DNA of 49,895 nucleotides from JACPFV01 sp035526825 (GTDB taxonomy: Bacteria > Pseudomonadota > Gammaproteobacteria > Nevskiales > Nevskiaceae): the NCBI GenBank assembly GCA_035526825.1, contig DATLBT010000038.1:1-49895 (forward strand), written 5' to 3'. The notes under the pieces are model-generated. The model did no database searches, was not told where the DNA came from, and saw only the letters and a list, made by a program, of their open reading frames with translations. Shown in pieces: positions 48,599 through 49,895 of the stretch (positions within the stretch are counted from its first letter, which is position 1; each line of letters opens with the position of its first letter). Both the position numbers and the translations under genes were made by a program.

Positions 48599-49894
48599 CA
48601 CGGCTGCCGGCGTGATGCCTTCCATCCGCGCAGCCTGGCCCAAAGTCTGCGGACGCTGGCGCGCCAGCTTCTGCCCCACTTCGGCGGAAAGTCCCGCGAC
48701 CGCCGCGTAATCGAAGTCCGCCGGCAGCGCGGTGTCTTCGCTGCGGCGATTGCGCTCGATCTCGGCCTCCTGGCGCGCGATGTAGCCGGCGTACTTGGCC
48801 TGGATGTCGAGCTGCTCCGCGACGGCCGGGTCACTGCGATCGCCGCGAGCGAGCGCGTCCTGCTTGCGGCTGAAGTGCTCCCAGCGCGCGTCATCGATCA
48901 GCCCGAGCTCGCGGCCCCTCGCGGTCAGGCGCGCGTCGGCGTTGTCTTCGCGCAGCAGCAGGCGGTGCTCGGCGCGGGAAGTGAACATCCGGTACGGCTC
49001 CGTGGCACCGCGCGTGACGAGGTCGTCGACCAGGACCCCGAGGTAGGCCTCGTGGCGTTGCGGCCACCACGGTGCTTCTTCGCGTGACCGGCGCGCTGCG
49101 TTGATTCCCGCGAGCAGGCCCTGCGCGGCCGCCTCTTCGTAGCCGGTGGTGCCGTTGATCTGGCCGGCGAAGAACAGGCCGCCGATCGCTTTCGTCTCCA
49201 GCGAGTACTTGAGTTCACGCGGGTCGAAGTAGTCGTACTCGATCGCATAGCCCGGCCGCACGATCCGCGCATTCTCCAGGCCCTTGATGGTGCGCACGAA
49301 GCGCTCCTGGACCTCGAAGGGTAGCGAGGTCGAGATGCCGTTCGGGTAGACCGTGGTGTCGTCGAGGCCCTCGGGCTCGAGGAAAATCTGGTGGCTGTCG
49401 CGCTCGCCGAAGCGGACGATCTTGTCCTCGATCGACGGACAGTAGCGCGGCCCGCGGCTATGGATCTGGCCCGAATACATCGGCGAGCGATGCACGTTGG
49501 CGCGGATCACCGCGTGGGTCGCTTCGGTCGTCCGGGTGATGGCGCACTCGATCTGCCGGTTGGGCAGCCGGTCGGTCATCACCGAAAAAGGCTCCGGCGG
49601 CTCGTCGCCGGGCTGCATCTCGAGCGCCGTCGTCAGCTCGCGCGGACAGATGTGGTCATACTCGATGGCATAGCCGGGCTGCAGCATCGTCGCGTGTTCG
49701 AGGCCCGGAATCGTCTTCAACAGCTCAAGCTGGACGTCTTCGGGCAGCGAAGTGGAGATGCCGTTCGGATAGACGGTGTCGTCGTCCAATCCTTCCGGTT
49801 CCAGGAATATCTGGTGGCCGTCGCGGTCGCCGAATTTGACGATCTTGTCCTCGATCGACGGACAGTAGCGCGGCCCGACACCCTCGATCGAGCC
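48548..49894 (-). CDS. mnmG: tRNA U34 carboxymethylaminomethyl enzyme MnmG, partial, with internal duplicated segment
   Basis: This is the 3' part of the FAD-dependent partner of MnmE that modifies U34 of several tRNAs. The region below 49618 reads as normal gammaproteobacterial MnmG: PGDEPPEPFSVMTDRLPNRQIECAI, HRSPMYSG, RYCPSIEDKIVRF, LFFAGQINGTTGYEEAAAQG, then the C-terminal tRNA-binding domain to the stop. Above about 49618-49624 the frame holds a second version of the stretch from GPRYCPSIEDK to the LE before TK, only about 75-80 percent alike, joined in frame so that the order steps backwards. The start lies outside the window. See the finding on a chimera. Confidence 0.85.
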   Translation of the reverse strand, partial: GSIEGVGPRYCPSIEDKIVKFGDRDGHQIFLEPEGLDDDTVYPNGISTSLPEDVQLELLKTIPGLEHATMLQPGYAIEYDHICPRELTTALEMQPGDEPPEPFSVMTDRLPNRQIECAITRTTEATHAVIRANVHRSPMYSGQIHSRGPRYCPSIEDKIVRFGERDSHQIFLEPEGLDDTTVYPNGISTSLPFEVQERFVRTIKGLENARIVRPGYAIEYDYFDPRELKYSLETKAIGGLFFAGQINGTTGYEEAAAQGLLAGINAARRSREEAPWWPQRHEAYLGVLVDDLVTRGATEPYRMFTSRAEHRLLLREDNADARLTARGRELGLIDDARWEHFSRKQDALARGDRSDPAVAEQLDIQAKYAGYIARQEAEIERNRRSEDTALPADFDYAAVAGLSAEVGQKLARQRPQTLGQAARMEGITPAAVSLLLVHLRRSGRRQIA

Positions 49895-49895
49895 G

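Overview
The window is about 50 kb of GC-rich, densely packed chromosome from a gammaproteobacterium. The heme order hemC-hemD-hemX-hemY, release factor RF3, an MltD-type transglycosylase and a Phe/Tyr catabolic operon suggest something near Xanthomonadales, Nevskiales or Steroidobacterales, but no rRNA is present and the assignment is inference. Stop/start overlaps of 4 bp (ATGA or GTGA) are very frequent, so many genes look translationally coupled. No transposase, integrase, CRISPR array or gene-free stretch over 300 bases was seen.

Layout. 1-6.3 kb: end of a diguanylate cyclase, hemCDXY, a convergent ferredoxin-flavin reductase, mscL and a lipoprotein. 6.3-7.6 kb: a membrane diguanylate cyclase. 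7.6-15.3 kb: a seven-gene minus-strand operon led by a TetR regulator (KASIII-like enzyme, acyl-CoA ligase, two beta-barrel proteins, exported alpha/beta-hydrolase, PhaB-like reductase), probably for uptake and turnover of an acyl or ester compound. 15.4-18.6 kb: MltD, a proline iminopeptidase and an Lrp-type regulator. 18.7-24.3 kb: the phenylalanine/tyrosine route phhA, a dihydropteridine-reductase-like SDR, hppD, hmgA, fahA and maiA, which leads from Phe to fumarate plus acetoacetate. 24.4-28.2 kb: a receiver-kinase, a thioesterase and two exported proteins. 28.2-34.0 kb: a receiver/Ser-Thr kinase/FGE fusion, a tRNA-Ile(CAU) gene split by a group I intron, and a FIST sensor with a hybrid histidine kinase.

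34.0-39.0 kb is the most notable region. It holds a frameshifted AraC-type gene, a DoxX protein, a secreted Cys-rich precursor with repeated EGKCG motifs, an MNIO (DUF692) enzyme, a DUF2063 partner, MsrA and a LigB-fold dioxygenase. This matches the HvfABC/bufferin type of copper-related ribosomal peptide system, and a strong hairpin terminator lies between precursor and maturase.

39.0-49.9 kb: prfC, a VWA-FHA membrane protein, MFS and MATE transporters, acylphosphatase, an acyl-ACP desaturase, folE (which starts pterin supply and so may serve phhA), a ParB-like protein, a pair of DnaA-box-like sites, a YgjP-type metalloprotein, and the 3' part of mnmG. The mnmG reading frame contains a divergent, out-of-order duplicated segment at the window edge that may be real or an assembly chimera.
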